From: Lytechinus variegatus
Lineage: Eukaryota > Echinodermata > Echinoidea > Temnopleuroida > Toxopneustidae
Direction of reading: 5' to 3'
Assembly (NCBI RefSeq): GCF_018143015.1
Contig: NC_054742.1
Coordinates: 55,189,195-55,253,194, forward strand
DNA: 64,000 nt
Shown: positions 11,109-23,800 of the stretch, piece after piece
Numbering within the stretch: the stretch's first letter is position 1
How the letters are laid out: the number at the start of each line of letters is the position of its first letter
The notes under the pieces: generated by a model
What the model was told of the DNA's origin: nothing
Seen by the model: the letters and a program-made list of their open reading frames with translations, nothing else
The model's database searches: none
Made by a program: the position numbers and the translations under genes

Positions 11109-13413
11109 AGCGCCGGGGGAAAAAAAACTAAGCATAAAGAAAGTGGAAAATGTCAGTTGAAGGGCAGTTGACAGTGACGATCACAGGCAAGCGCTATACC
11201 CATCCATATGATACCCATGCAATATGTCAGTTTTGTTTATATTGAAATAAACTAAAAGTTGAAAATACTTTAGTAGAACATAATTAATTGTGCACGTTTA
11301 TCAACTGATCAACTGATGAAGAGGTGATATGGAAAGGGGGGGGGCTAATAAAAACAATGATGATGATGACGATGACGATAAAAACACATTCATGAAAATA
11401 ATGTACTATTAGAAACATGATAATGCTGAAAATAATCATGATGATGATGACATCATAATTATATGAATATATTAAGGGTTGCTTCAGGCTGAAAATAGTA
11501 TGATTTAGGCCTGAATATGGAATATAGCGCCGATGTCAGGCCAACTAATTATTTGGTATTTTATTTGATTTATATTGATTTTTGTTAACCCCCCCCCTCC
11601 TCCCCTCCAAAAAACAATAATAATTACTTCACTATTATTTTAATGTGTCAGAAAGTATTTGGAGAAACTTATCATAAAGGGATGAAAATATTAAATTATC
11701 CTGATTAAGAAAAGGAAAATGGAAACCTGACATCATTGCAGCTCGTCCAATCATGCGGCAAATAACTCCGTTATTTTTTTTAATACAAACTGATGATATT
11801 TCTAGACTTTTGCTAGGTGAATTATTTTTACTCAGTCTATATTTAAATATTTCCAGCCCCAAAGTTAGTTAATCCCATATGCATTAAGAATAATAATGGG
11901 CCGATGCATTTTTTAAAGTATTGCAGAACTTCCTATATACCCCAACACCAGTGGCGAAAGAACCGGGGGGGGGGGGGGGTCTGCCTCCTAGCTGGAGGAT
12001 AATTTTTTGTTTAGCCAGCAGGAAAATATAAAAAAAACAGGAAAGGGAAAAGGGATAAAGAAAGGAAAAGAAAAGCAATAAAAGAAGGAAAACGAAAAAA
12101 AGGAAAGAAAATGAAAAAGGGAAAGAAAAGTAAAGAAAGGAAAAACACCAGTACTGAAAAACACTAATGAAAGAGGGAAACACTGTAATTGGGTAAAATT
12201 TTATCACCACGAATTGTGTCCAACCAATTTGGGCAGTTTTTTACCCAATGCGAGAAGCATTATGGTCCAGTAAGGTTAAAATATAAGCAGCAATTATTAC
12301 TTTAGAATTGGCAATTTTTTTATGGATAAATAAAAATTCCCAAAAGAAATGCCCAATGTTGGTTGGATACATAATTATACCCTCAAGGAGAACTCAGTTT
12401 TACTCAATAGTTTTTAGAGTGAAGGGGGGATAGAAGAAGGTGCGAGAGAGAGCAAATCAATTTGAAAATACTATTGAGGTAGAGAGGGGAGGTAAGTAAA
12501 AGGATTGCAAAATATAACGGGAAAGCCAATGGAGGGAAAGAAAAGAAGCAAAAGAAAGGCGCCTATAAGCCGAGTTACACAAGTTGCCTTCTCATGGAAC
12601 GACGCCTATATAGATTTGCCCGCAGAAAATCTTTGAACAAGCCTATATTCATGATATTTGAGTTGCCAAGGACCATAGAATATACATTCTAAGAAAAAAC
12701 ACGTTTTTGTCATAAAATTGTCACATTATAGGATATGACCCGTTGAAATCGTGCAGTGGTGCACTCTGTATATGCGTGACTCCTTCGTTTTGAAAGTTAA
12801 TTATCATAATAGCGTATTTCCCCTTTAAAAGTTGGCTCTGTGATATCTCATGCAGTGATTATCATACATTGCGCGGGTAAAATTGCCTAAATTCTGTTTT
12901 GGTAACCGAGTTTGATACATAGAGATATATAGCCTAATTAGTTCTCTATGGTTTGATATTACCCAACATGCAGATCTGATTTGTGATTGGAGGAAGCAAT
13001 TAATGTGGAGGCGGGGCTTGAGCGACCACGCCTTCTTCAACCCCCGAGCACCCATATTGGTCTCAATATTACTCTCTTCTATATGGAAAGGATCAGAAAA
13101 AAGAAGTTTGTCTGAAAACAAAACAGCTTGCTTATAGAGACCTCAAATAAAGGAACTGATGACGTTTTTCCCAATTCTGTTTCAAGTATATTTAATTAGA
13201 TCAAATTTCAAATGTTATCGTTTTAAGGAGGCGCAGACTAAAAAAAATTCGACGAGCAAAATGCTGAAATATAATCAAAACCTGATAGAAATAATGAAAT
13301 CACTGAATAATATATATATTTTTAATTCAGCAATAGTTTGTGAAACAGGTGCCGTCATTATTCAGGTGCATGTGCTGATAATAATTGTCACGCCTATACA
13401 CACTCTTTTTTTA
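11109..13413. other. Gene-free DNA with simple repeats and an imperfect inverted repeat
   Basis: GAT-rich microsatellites lie at 11360-11450 and a G-run hAT-like end (CAGTGGCGAAAGAACC) at 11949. An A/G-rich tract covers 12020-12150. An inverted pair GTCCAACCAATTTGGGC (12218) and GCCCAATGTTGGTTGGAT (12350) suggests a small MITE. No gene supported. Confidence 0.45.
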
Positions 13414-13654
13414 AAGGCCTGGTCACACCGTCCGAGCGTTGTTGGAGCGGTGGTGGAGCGGTAGGGAGAGAGGGTCGAATTTCGCTCACAAAATTTTGGA
13501 AAAAGTCGAAAACAAAAATCGAAAACCCCCCAAAAAACAAAAAAATAAAAACAATCGAAATCGAAAATGGTGAACGGTAGCGAGTGGTGATTATTTTTTT
13601 TCCTCTCCGCTACACGACCGCGCCAACAACGCTCGGGCGGTGTGACGAGGCCTT
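13414..13654. mobile_element. TA-flanked MITE, 241 bp
   Basis: AAGGCCTGGTCACACCGTCC and the inverse of its right end (AAGGCCTCGTCACACCGCCC) pair over about 37 bp including GAGCGTTGTTGG. TA flanks both sides (13412-13413, 13655-13656). This is consistent with a Tc1/mariner-type or other TA-inserting non-autonomous element. Confidence 0.8.
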
Positions 13655-13780
13655 TACGTTTTGTGTCACACTGAGCGTGTGAAAGCATGATCGTCTGTAC
13701 AAAGAAAATCTTGAGTTCATCCCATTTTTACATTTGAATAGACATAAACACAGTTTCATATAATTAAGTTTATACACAAG

Positions 13781-15000
13781 CAGTGGCGTAACTACGGGGG
13801 ACATGGGGGGGGCACGTGCCCCCCCCCAATCGGCTGGCCAAAAAAAAAACGGGGAAAGGGAGAAAAAGAGGGAAAAGGGAGGAGAAACGTAGTGGGGAAA
13901 GAAGAGATTATTGTTCATTATAATGTTATATTATATTATGTTATATTTATGCTGTATTACATAAGAAGCATTTTTTTTTCATTACTTTATGAAACATTAT
14001 TTGCTTCATTGTTCCTGGTGCTCGCATAGACTGTTTAACGAGATATATAATCCTGTTGTACTAAAACCTCCCGTTTTCAAATCAATATACACAAAATTAT
14101 TTCCTCGCAATTCGAGTTATTATTGCTTTATGTAGTGACATATTCTTCTTTTTCATGACTACTTGAAGTGATTGCCCTATTTTTCTACCCTACATTATTT
14201 TCTTGTCTGTGCTAACGTTCGCATTAGTGGATTTGTGAGATTTCTGCTCTTCATGAACTCCTTAAATCAGTCCTTAAAATGTCAATTTTTCTGATCTGAA
14301 TATCAACAATTTTCAGCTCGCGCTCGCAGTATTTGATTAGTGAGATGCTCATGATACTCATGATTACAATGATGACTTCAAAAAGTACTTCATGTGTTTA
14401 GATGTAATTGTAACAAAATCGGCAAGCGCTTGGCACTGGTATTTTAGATGATAAATAAATGACTATGGTGAGATATGTATACTCTTAATGGATTCATAAA
14501 AAGCATAGTCCTTAAAATATCCATGTTTTGGGTACAAAAATTTCAGCTCGCGCTTCGCGCTCGCTTTATTTGGTTAGTGAAATACATACGGTTTTAGGGA
14601 ATACATACAAACAAGCCTTAGAATGCCCCTCTTCAGGTCTAAATTTCCTAAGTTTCCATCCCGCGCTTCGCGCTTGCCGTATTTGATTAGTAAAATGCGT
14701 ATGATAATCATGATTACAATGACTACAAAAGGTGCTTCATGACTGTGCTTAGATGTAATTCTAACAAAATCAGCAAAGGATGGCACTAGCATTAGATGAC
14801 TGTGGTGAGATATTTATACTCTTAATGGATTCTGAAATATATTCCTTAAAATTTCTCTATTTATGGTCAATATATAAAAAAAATTAGCTCGCGCTTCGCG
14901 CTCGCATTGTTTGTTTAGCGACACAGTTACATATTATGATTACAAAAAAATTGCTTATAATGTCCCTTTTTAACTCTGAACGCTCCGTGCGTTATGGTTA
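13781..15000 (-). repeat. Inverted copy of the mirror-repeat hAT-type family
   Basis: Starts with the terminal-repeat-like CAGTGGCGTAACTACGGGGG at 13781. It then carries four GCTCGCGCTTCGCGCTCGC cores (about 14328, 14546, 14661, 14887) at multiples of about 110 bp, opposite in orientation to those at 6046-6456. No second terminus with a matching target duplication was found, so the copy is incomplete or its end has diverged. Confidence 0.7.
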
Positions 15001-15330
15001 TCTCATCATGACGTCACAATGCACATCCATGATTTTTGTGAACTGAATTTATGACGTCACAATGCGCAGCTGCAATCGGACTCATTTTGACATCACAATC
15101 AAAATCACAATGAGAGGAAATTGAATGGAGCATAGCAGCGCAGCAGTGGCGCGGGGAGGGGAATCCCCAATCCCGATAACGTGACGTCATTACTTTCCCT
15201 TTCTTGAGTTATAACATGAAAACACATTTTTTTTTCATTCATGTGTGAATAATAAATTATGTCTTCCTTATAATGAAAGAAATTGCAGCAATGTATATCT
15301 AATGCATTAAATCAATTTTCAATCCATTTT
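15001..15330. other. Gene-free DNA with ATGACGTCA-type motifs
   Basis: Holds several TGACGTCA palindromes (15009, 15053, 15183) that match CRE sites in sequence. Such motifs are common inside MITEs in this window, so this is probably repeat-derived. Confidence 0.3.
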
Positions 15331-15610
15331 TGTCTCGCCTGCAAAGTAGTATATAGGAGACTATATAGGCGCCGCTTTTCGGACGGCGGCGGCGACAACG
15401 GCGTCGGCGGCGTCGTCAACACTGAAGTGGCTTATCCAAGGTTGAAATACTGGCATCATAACTTGAAAAGTATATGGACCGAGTTCATGAAACTTAAACA
15501 TAAGGGTAATCACGTTTTACTGAACATCATGCCTGAGTTCTAGGTCACATGACCAAGGTCAATTTTTTTTTAATGGCAAAGCTTAAAGTTTTTTTTATCG
15601 TCATCAGGGC
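15331..15610 (+). repeat. Fragment of the TGTCTCGCCTG / CGGCGGCGG / AAGGTCA repeat family
   Basis: Begins TGTCTCGCCTGCAAAG, followed by a CGGCGGCGGCGACAACGGCG stretch and GGTCACATGACCAAGGTCA. A related element with ends TGTCTTGTCTGAAT and AATCAGGCGAGACT lies at 26010-26364. The GC-rich frame at 15283-15543 is not a gene. Confidence 0.55.
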
Positions 15611-16370
15611 ACTTCAAGTGAGAATCTGGTTTTGAACTTCAAGGGGAGAGCCTCCATTGCATTTTTTTTTGTATTAAAATTACTTATATCAGGCGCAGAA
15701 GCAGGGAGCGGAGCGGAAGGTAAGGGTACCCCCCATGAATTGGAACAAAAAATAACATTTTTTCTCCGGGTTTGTTCGTCTTTTTTTCGGGAGACCCGTG
15801 CCCTTGTTTTTTTTACCAAGATGCCCACCCCTTTTTTTTGGGGGGGGGGGTTCAAATATTTTGGACTAAATGCACCCCCTCACCACAATCCTGGATCCAC
15901 ACCTTTAAATCTGGTTTCATTTAAATTCAAAAGCACCTCTGGTTTCATCTAACGCGTGAGAAGAAAACAAGGATACCAAATAATGCTGTTTTTTTACAAC
16001 ATGCCGAGCGGCGGAACTTTTTTTTTTTTTTGGGGGGGGCAAAACCCTAAAAAGGGCACTTATATAAAATTATGTCAAACCGATGCATTAGTTGATGCAC
16101 TAAACAGATATTTTTACCATGAGATTACCATCTGCGTGAAGTATTTATTTGAAGTGATTTCTGAGTGATAAATATACTGATTGGGGCTTTGATTTTTTTT
16201 CCGCGAATGGGTTGGAAAGTTTTTCATATCTGAAGCTGCTATGAAACTTATGGCGCTAATATAACTGCCAGTAAAAGGACATCCTTGAGGAAAGTTCGCG
16301 AGCTCAAACTTTTGAACATTTAATGTAATAAGACATGAAAATTAAACATTCCGAGCACTTAGTTTGTTAT
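15611..16370. other. Gene-free DNA, homopolymer-rich
   Basis: Long T runs joined to G runs (15836-15850, 16020-16038) and GGGGG-type element debris. No gene recognised. Confidence 0.4.
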
Positions 16371-16920
16371 CATGAAAAAAATGTGCATCTATAACGCGAA
16401 CGTGAAGTGTGAGCTGAAAATTTCATTGTACTGACCAGAAAAAAAACTGACAAAGACTGCATTTAGTGACTGATGAATAAGATACATATCTCACCAATCG
16501 AAAAATGCGAGCGCGAAGCTTGATTTGTGATATTCCAACCTGAAAACTTGACTTCTAAGCAATTTTTGTAACCAAGAACAGAATGAATAGGCATACCTTA
16601 CTAAACAATAATCGATTCGAGCGTAACGTGAGCCAAAAATTTGTGATATTATAACCTGAAAAACTGGACATTCTAAGCATTTTGTAACCAAGGGCAGAAT
16701 GGGTACATTAATACACAATAATTTAATTATTTTCTAACCTAAAAATTTATTGTGTTTTACTTCATGACTGTGTTTCATTTTGAAAAAGGGCACATTCCAA
16801 TTTGAAAAAAGGGCACTTTCCACTTTGAAGAAAATGTTTTTTCCCCTTAGGGTAATTTCTTTTATTTATTCATCATTATTATTATTTTTTTTGGGGGGGG
16901 GTGCCCCCTACCCCCGCCCC
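16371..16920 (+). repeat. Third array of the mirror-repeat family
   Basis: Degenerate cores at about 16398, 16507 and 16617 are spaced 109-110 bp apart. Each is followed by TGATATT..AACCTGAAAA..GGACATTCTAAGCATTTTTGTAA, the same linker as at 6255-6330. It ends in GGGGGGGGGTGCCCCCTACC near 16905. Confidence 0.65.
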
Positions 16921-17559
16921 TGATGTAAGAAAACAGGGAATGTCGACTGATATTGAAAGGTAGTTAGGCCTATATAATCCATTTTTAATTCACTTTCATG
17001 AATCGTAATGCTGGTACGACCGAAATATCTTAAAAAGAAATTAAGTGAAAAATTACTTCTCTATTATAACTTTATCAATTACGTCGATCATCAATGCCAT
17101 TTTTAACTTTCTGTAGGCCTACTTGTTGATATCTTCATTTCACTTGTGTTATCTATCTATGTATCTATCTATTATGATCATGATCGTCATCAGTATTATC
17201 ACTAATTTGTAATAGACCTATGATTTATACTCGGATTTATAATAATGTTTATCATTAACATTTATATTAATCGAATTAACATTTCAGTATCATTACCAGC
17301 ATTTATCATTATTTTCAATTCATTATCATCATAAATCTCATCATTGACGTTGTGTGGATATTATTTTCTGGTACACTTTAGGCATATTCTTTCTGAAGCA
17401 TTGAAATGCATATGATTAAGTAATGCAGCTTTAAATTACCGTGCTTACGCCTTCTCTACATAGAAATACATGTTGGCCTATATGCTACACGTCTATTGCA
17501 CGTCTATTGTAAACTGTTGTACAGTCAATGACGAAATATACACATCGCCGTACCGTGTG
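16921..17559. other. AT-rich upstream DNA
   Basis: TCTA microsatellite near 17150-17175 and ATCATT-rich sequence to 17350. Nothing else recognised before the ANP32 promoter. Confidence 0.4.
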
Positions 17560-17820
17560 TACGAAAAGCATGCAATTCCAATCGACCAATGCGCGGCAGT
17601 CACCTAGCCCGATTCAAGGAGTTGCTAGCTCCAGCTAGCTAGTGCAGTGAGACAACACATACAGCGCGTGTATATACGTTGGACGCTGCAGTGTATGATC
17701 GAGGTACCGTACCCCCGCGACCGGCTAACTTAGCTCTACAAATTTTACTGCTGCTCAGCTCGAACCAGCGATAGCGCACCCGCCGACAATCGGAAAGTGC
17801 AGGGAGTAGTTTTGAAGAGC
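17560..17820 (+). promoter_or_regulatory. Likely ANP32 promoter and 5' UTR
   Basis: The sequence just upstream of exon 1 has locally raised GC content, a CCAAT box at 17586-17590 and no TATA box in a convincing position. It is free of the repeats that fill the DNA further upstream. The transcription start is not defined by sequence alone. Confidence 0.4.
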
Positions 17821-17886
17821 ATGACAACAGCACCCACGATGGATCGGAGAATCGAGCTGGAGTTACGTGGTGCAGATCCGCAGAAG
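17821..17886 (+). CDS. ANP32: ANP32 coding exon 1
   Basis: Encodes residues 1-22, ending ELRGADPQK, and is followed by GTAATT; phase 0. There are two in-frame ATGs, at 17821 and 17839. The second has A at -3 and G at +4 and gives MDRRIELEL, closest to the vertebrate N-terminus MxxxRRIxLEL. The first ATG also has A at -3. The choice of start is therefore open by six residues. Confidence 0.9.
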
Positions 17887-20800
17887 GTAATTTTCATTAG
17901 AAGTATATATTCATAAAATTCCAAAATGTTCCGCTTGTTATTCTCCTTTGTGGACTGTTGTGTTTTATTTTCAGATGCATAGGATCGCTGCCATTTTTTT
18001 TTTTACCCATTTCGGTGGTCGGAACATGATACTGTGTCTAAAATTTCACATTGTTTGAAGTATTTTTAAAACTTTTCATTAGTATAGGTCACTCACATTA
18101 TATCATAAGAATATATTCCACATAATTTGAAAACTTAAAACCTTTCTGATACCATATAAAATCCTCCAATACCCAACCATGTCTGTTTAGAAATGACGGT
18201 CGTTGACCAAGTTGATGCCATTGAGCTAAACGGTTTGTGTATTCCCCATACAGTGCACATGTGTCTGCGCTGCATGCAGCACTACCATTACAACGTAGCG
18301 TACGGTAACACGTTGAGATGTGTGTAAAACTTTTGAAATTCAAAGTCGACGCGAATTCGCGCCACACATAAAAGAAGGCCTCTCGGCTCGTCATTTTTGT
18401 TCAATAATTTCTAAATGGAGTGATCGTGCGTGCTGAAATCAACAATGAATCAAAGCTAGAGGCAGTGTTATAATGTATTCTGTAAAATTTGAGCAGGAGA
18501 TAAATATTGTTGATGTTTATAGTTCAGTCAAAACATTGAAATGTCAACTTTGGCATTTTTTGGAAAGTCGGCTCAGCCAGACAAGACAGATTGACCCACC
18601 TCAGCTCTTACTACTGGGAGGATATATATACTGAGTGAGGGCTAGTGGCAGTGCCACACTGCCAGTCAGTGGTGCACAAATTGTCAATAATACTGTGTAG
18701 TGTGGATGACTTCCATAGTGCCATACACTCAACAACAGTCAGTGTTGTTTTGGTTTATCAGAATTCAATTGATACAAGTATTGACTATTGGTACTGGTAG
18801 ACCAGGGGGCCCGTCTTACAAACTACAAAGACTTGTCGATCCGATCAATCGCAACTATGGAAAGCCAGCAAGGTCAACATCTAAAATGCATGTTCAAAAT
18901 ATTTTTCAGATGTGATGTATATTCATATATATTCATAAATTCATTGTTTTCTTTTTAATTCATTGTGTTCCCCTTTGTTTACAAAGGACATTGTAAACAA
19001 AGAGAAGCACAGTGAATTTTCAATATAACAAAGAATGCATGAATGTATATGAATATACATCACATCTGAAAAATATTTTGAACATGGATTTTAGATGTTG
19101 ACCTTGCTGGCCTTCCATAGTTGTGATTGATTGGATCAATCATAACTCTTCATAAGACGGGGCCCTGGTTTACCCCAGACTATTAACCATGAATGGCGGC
19201 CGGGGGGGGGGGGGATGGTTGGTTGAATGTCAATGTACACATACATGCAGGCCTACCTACCCCCATCATCAACATTTCCCATAACCACTCCGTTGTGCAG
19301 AATTATTCTGACTATCCAGAAATTGTTACATAATGGCATTGGACCCTAGCTGTCTATGCATGCAAGGTATGAGAATTTTCAGGGCTCATTTTGGCATTTA
19401 GGGGGCAAATTTGCCCTGCACCCCCCTCTAATAGTTCCCCCTGTATTTCAAAACAGAATGAAGTACCCCAAAATAGTATTTTTAAGTGGGATGATTGATA
19501 TGATGCCATTGACAACCCAACCAGCCAGAAAAATGGAACAAACCTAATCTGAGCAAAGTTAAGGAAAACAAACATTGATTTTGAAAACAAAAACCTGTAA
19601 AATGATGGAAATATGGGTAGAAAAAGTTCTAATCCAGAAGAGATCTGCCTGAAAGTAGACTTACAGATGTAGATTTATAAAATATGGACCTTGTAATACA
19701 TGTATGTAGTCTTCAGTAATTTAGTAGAAAGTTTTGTAATAATATTTAATAGATGATATTTTCATTTTTTTTATGCATGATAAGTTTTACCCAGGGGCAG
19801 ATCCAGGATTTTCCAAAGGAGGAGGGGGGGGGTTGCAATTTTCCAATGAAAATTTGTCAAGCAAAAAAAAGGTTTTCATCTAAATGAAGGACTTGAAGGT
19901 CATTTATTCCCAAGAAATTTGACAAGCAAAAAAGAAGGGAGTCTCCACTTTCAAGGGGGGGGCACACTTTGGTAAAAATGGTGTATTTATCTGGATCCAC
20001 CACTGGTTTTGCCCGAATAGTTTGTGCATGAATGGTAGGGGTGCTGAATATGAAGCCCCCTCCCCCCCAAAGAAAAAATTAATAAATAAACAAAAAATAA
20101 ATAAAATAAAATAAAAATGGATTCCAAAGTAAAACCATGAAAGTAATGGCTTGAAGATTGTTTACTTTGTTGTGGTTAAGAACTTGAGTTCCAAAAATAT
20201 ACCCTTTTCAGTGATAGGTCAATACGCCATCATGTGACCATAGCTGCGAGGATTGCATTTATTATATTCTAGGTTTTGACGTCACATCAGTGAATATAAC
20301 TGCGTTGTATTGTCAATTGCAGCCTTATGTCTCTCACTGCTTACAAGTTGCGTAATCAGGTAACTTATTTGATGTACGCGCTAGTGTTAATGCGTCGATT
20401 GCATGAAGAACGTTATTAATATGTTAATTTCCTTAATAGTGCAAACATACATGTTTGAACAGCTTACAATTTGTAATTTTTCTAATGTAGTTGTGTTGAC
20501 ATGTTAGTAATATTTGCCAGATTCCATATGACACTGCACTTACACATTGAATAGTGCCATCTTGTGTTGAGAAAGTTGGGAGAAGAAAGTACCATGTTGT
20601 GAACCCATATATGTTACTCTTAACCAGTACAGACATATGATTCATATGATTGGGGTGTTTCACAATTGTGTGACATAGAGTTACACTTAAATTTATACAA
20701 ATGTAGTGATGTTCGATATAAAACACATCATTATATTGGTCAAATCATGCCTACTGAATGTATTAATCAGTGAGGTTACACATTATGTTGGTGTTGCTGT

Positions 20801-23800
20801 ATTGGCACTAAGCATGATGGAGCTTTGTGAAACCCCTGTTTCCATCTAGGAAAAATTTGTGATTGATCTGTAGCTTACATCTTGTATACGTATGGAAAGC
20901 AAGTGACATCAATATGTTTAGTAAATTTGTTTTCTAAAATATGAAATGTATAATGTATTACATGTAAAGGTGTGTGCAAGTTGTGTTGAACAATAACTAT
21001 GCTACTCTTTGTTTTCCTAGAAAATTCTGTGTATTTTATACGTAAAGTGATGACATTGATATATTTCGGTTGTTTAAATTGTATGATATACATATTTAAA
21101 TTACTCTTGATGAGACAGGAGTCACAGGACCCTTTAGTTTGATGAATTCTGAATCTTATTGTTGTTTTTGTTTGTTTTTAGGTTACTGATCTGATGCTCG
21201 ATAACTGTAATAGTGGAGGCAAGATTGAAGGACTCACAGATGACTTTGTTAGTTTGGAAAGATTAAGCATGATCAACACGAGACTCACAAGTCTACAGGA
21301 TTTCCCAAAGCTTCCAAAACTACAAAGGGTAAGTAGTTCTGTACCAACTTTGCTGTTAAGAAACACCTCCAGATTTTAAAGAATTGATCATAAATGAAAA
21401 GTTTGCATTTTGTCTTTCAAAATATTCTGTGAGTGAATAAATGGCAACTTTGAAATTGCTGTTTCGTTATGTGTTTGACACAGATTCTAAGTTTGTGTAT
21501 TCATTGTTATGCTCCAATTAAACTCTCAACACCCAAAAAACCCTGGTCTGGTAAGGGTTACAGGATCAAATAGTCAGTGATTTTCACTGTCAAGTGTAGT
21601 CAGCTGAAATCCTTGCATCTGATTGGGTAAGAATAAATTAGTGAAAATTGCTATTTGTTTCATGAAACCCCATGTGAGATAAACCTATTCTCAGTTAAGT
21701 CTGATACAGGGATATTAAACAATGATATAAGGTACTTTCATAGCTCATATATACCATGTAAGGTGCTCCTGTATTACCCAACTACAACTATTGCTAGTCT
21801 ACTGATTCCAGTGCTCAAAGCTTTTTGAGGAATTACTTCCTGCTGTTACCTATTTATTTCGCCTGGGTTGAGTTGAGCTATGCCATAGCTGGGATTGGAA
21901 CCCATGACCCTATGTTTCAATGTCTGGAGACTAATCCACTGGGCCACACTGCTCCATACAACTGTATGCTTGCAAGCTTTATTAGTATTACTACAAATTC
22001 CATATAAAAACTGAATAATTACAGTACTGATATACATGTATTTGTGAATAAAAAAAATAGTAGGGGAGATTGGGGTCAGTTGGAACATTTGTGGCAAATA
22101 TGGCTGTACAGTCCAAATAGATTTTATTCAAGAAACAATCATATCAGCTTAAAGCATATATCTAAGGGCTACAAATGTACCCTTAAAATTCTCTGATGGT
22201 TACTGATAAAATCCACCTTGAACAAGACCATCTCAAGTGTTGCAACTTTCCCCATATATTATGAGTAAGTTGGAACATGGTATGGGGTAAGGAACACTGC
22301 ATGGTCAATTAAGGATTATACTAATACTACTACGTGGTTTTAGCTTATTTGCTTATTTATTTTAAGTTCAAAATATTACAGGTGTGTATTCTGATTTGTT
22401 GAACTTTATGTTTTCTATTACACATGATACATGTATGCGACCCCTCAATCAAGTAGTTTTGTTCCAATTAACCCAAGTGGCCCATGTGACATGTACAAGC
22501 TTACATCAATAAAAAGGGACTTCACCATGGCATATTGATAACCTTATTTGTAGCTTGGTACAAGTGTTTATTATACCCCAAACTGGCCAACTTGATACTT
22601 TCCTGAGATAATAAAGCATTTTTGAAAAAAAAAAAAATACTCAGAAGGTAAAACAAACATTCCTTTCTAACTTCACCAGGCTTGTTGCACATGTGTTGTC
22701 TGTGATATGGTGGATGGCTGTTGCTGCCTGTTGCTAATGGCAATAAATAGATGGCAGTATTGTATAAATTTATTAATAGGTGTTAAAGAAAATTACAATG
22801 TTTCAAGTTCAAGTTCAACTTACCCCGCGTTCCAACTAACCCCAATATTCCCAACATGTAATTGTCTATTGTCTATATCTTTCATGTGGTCAAGTTTAAT
22901 TTCTTCACCTAAAATGGAGTGAAGACAGTATTACTGTTGATATAAACCAGAAAACTTAGCCTTATTTGCTTGAAATAAATAAGCCAGGAAAAGGTCAAAC
23001 TTCATATACAATTATGTACTTGGGGACAGTCCCTCTTGTAAACCAATCAGTACGATTCACCTATCTGTAACTACATGTATGTATGTATGTAAATGTCTAA
23101 TAAACCTAGAACACTATAATATGCTTCGCCGGTTCGTTCGCCCTGACTTACAAACTCAGAAGAATTTGGTATTTAATGATGTCCTGAGTTTGTCAGTTCA
23201 TATGTGAAAATTGTGAATCAGAAAAAAAAGTATTATTATCTTTTTGTATGGGGGGGGGGGCCTACATTAAAAGCTCTACTAAATGTCAAATTACATTCAA
23301 TTTGGATTGTTCTTGAATTCAGTTTACAGCTTGGTTCTTTACAACCAAGGACTAATATCAGGAAATTTTAGGGGCATGTCACCTTTCGACCCTTTTTTAG
23401 TGTGGGGAGGGGAGCTAATATGTGGTTTCAAACCGCCTCGATCACAAGAATCCCCGTTAAATTACGAGAACTTGTTTAGGCTAAAAATACCCATTAATTA
23501 TTTCTACATTCTCACACCACCCCGAAACATACCCTTCGGGATAAGTTCCCGAAGTTACGAGCATGCGCTGTGTGGTCTGATAAGCAGGCAAGGCGAGAGA
23601 TTCAAAATCACTAGCCCAGCAGCCACCCACGCCGCCGCGCCCAACGACACGCTGGGCTAAAAGTTCTCGTAAATTGCTTTCACATCGCCAAAATACCTGC
23701 GACCTTGGAAAAATCCCTGCGAAAGTTCTCGTAATTTCGCCAAGTACCTACTATTGAGCGGGTATTTTCTTTCGGGGAAATTATGTGTAGTTTGCTTTCA

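Larger units (their letters stand above)
17887..21181 (+). other. ANP32 intron 1 content
   Basis: A 3.3-kb intron holding the 370-bp hairpin element (18801-19170) and a small hAT-type element (19792-20005), each listed separately. The remainder is AT-rich sequence with poly-G/C runs and no recognisable exon. Confidence 0.6.

Noticed and set aside
23283-23660. 125-codon + strand frame
   Set aside because: It runs across the border of a MITE (23422) into its interior and resembles nothing.
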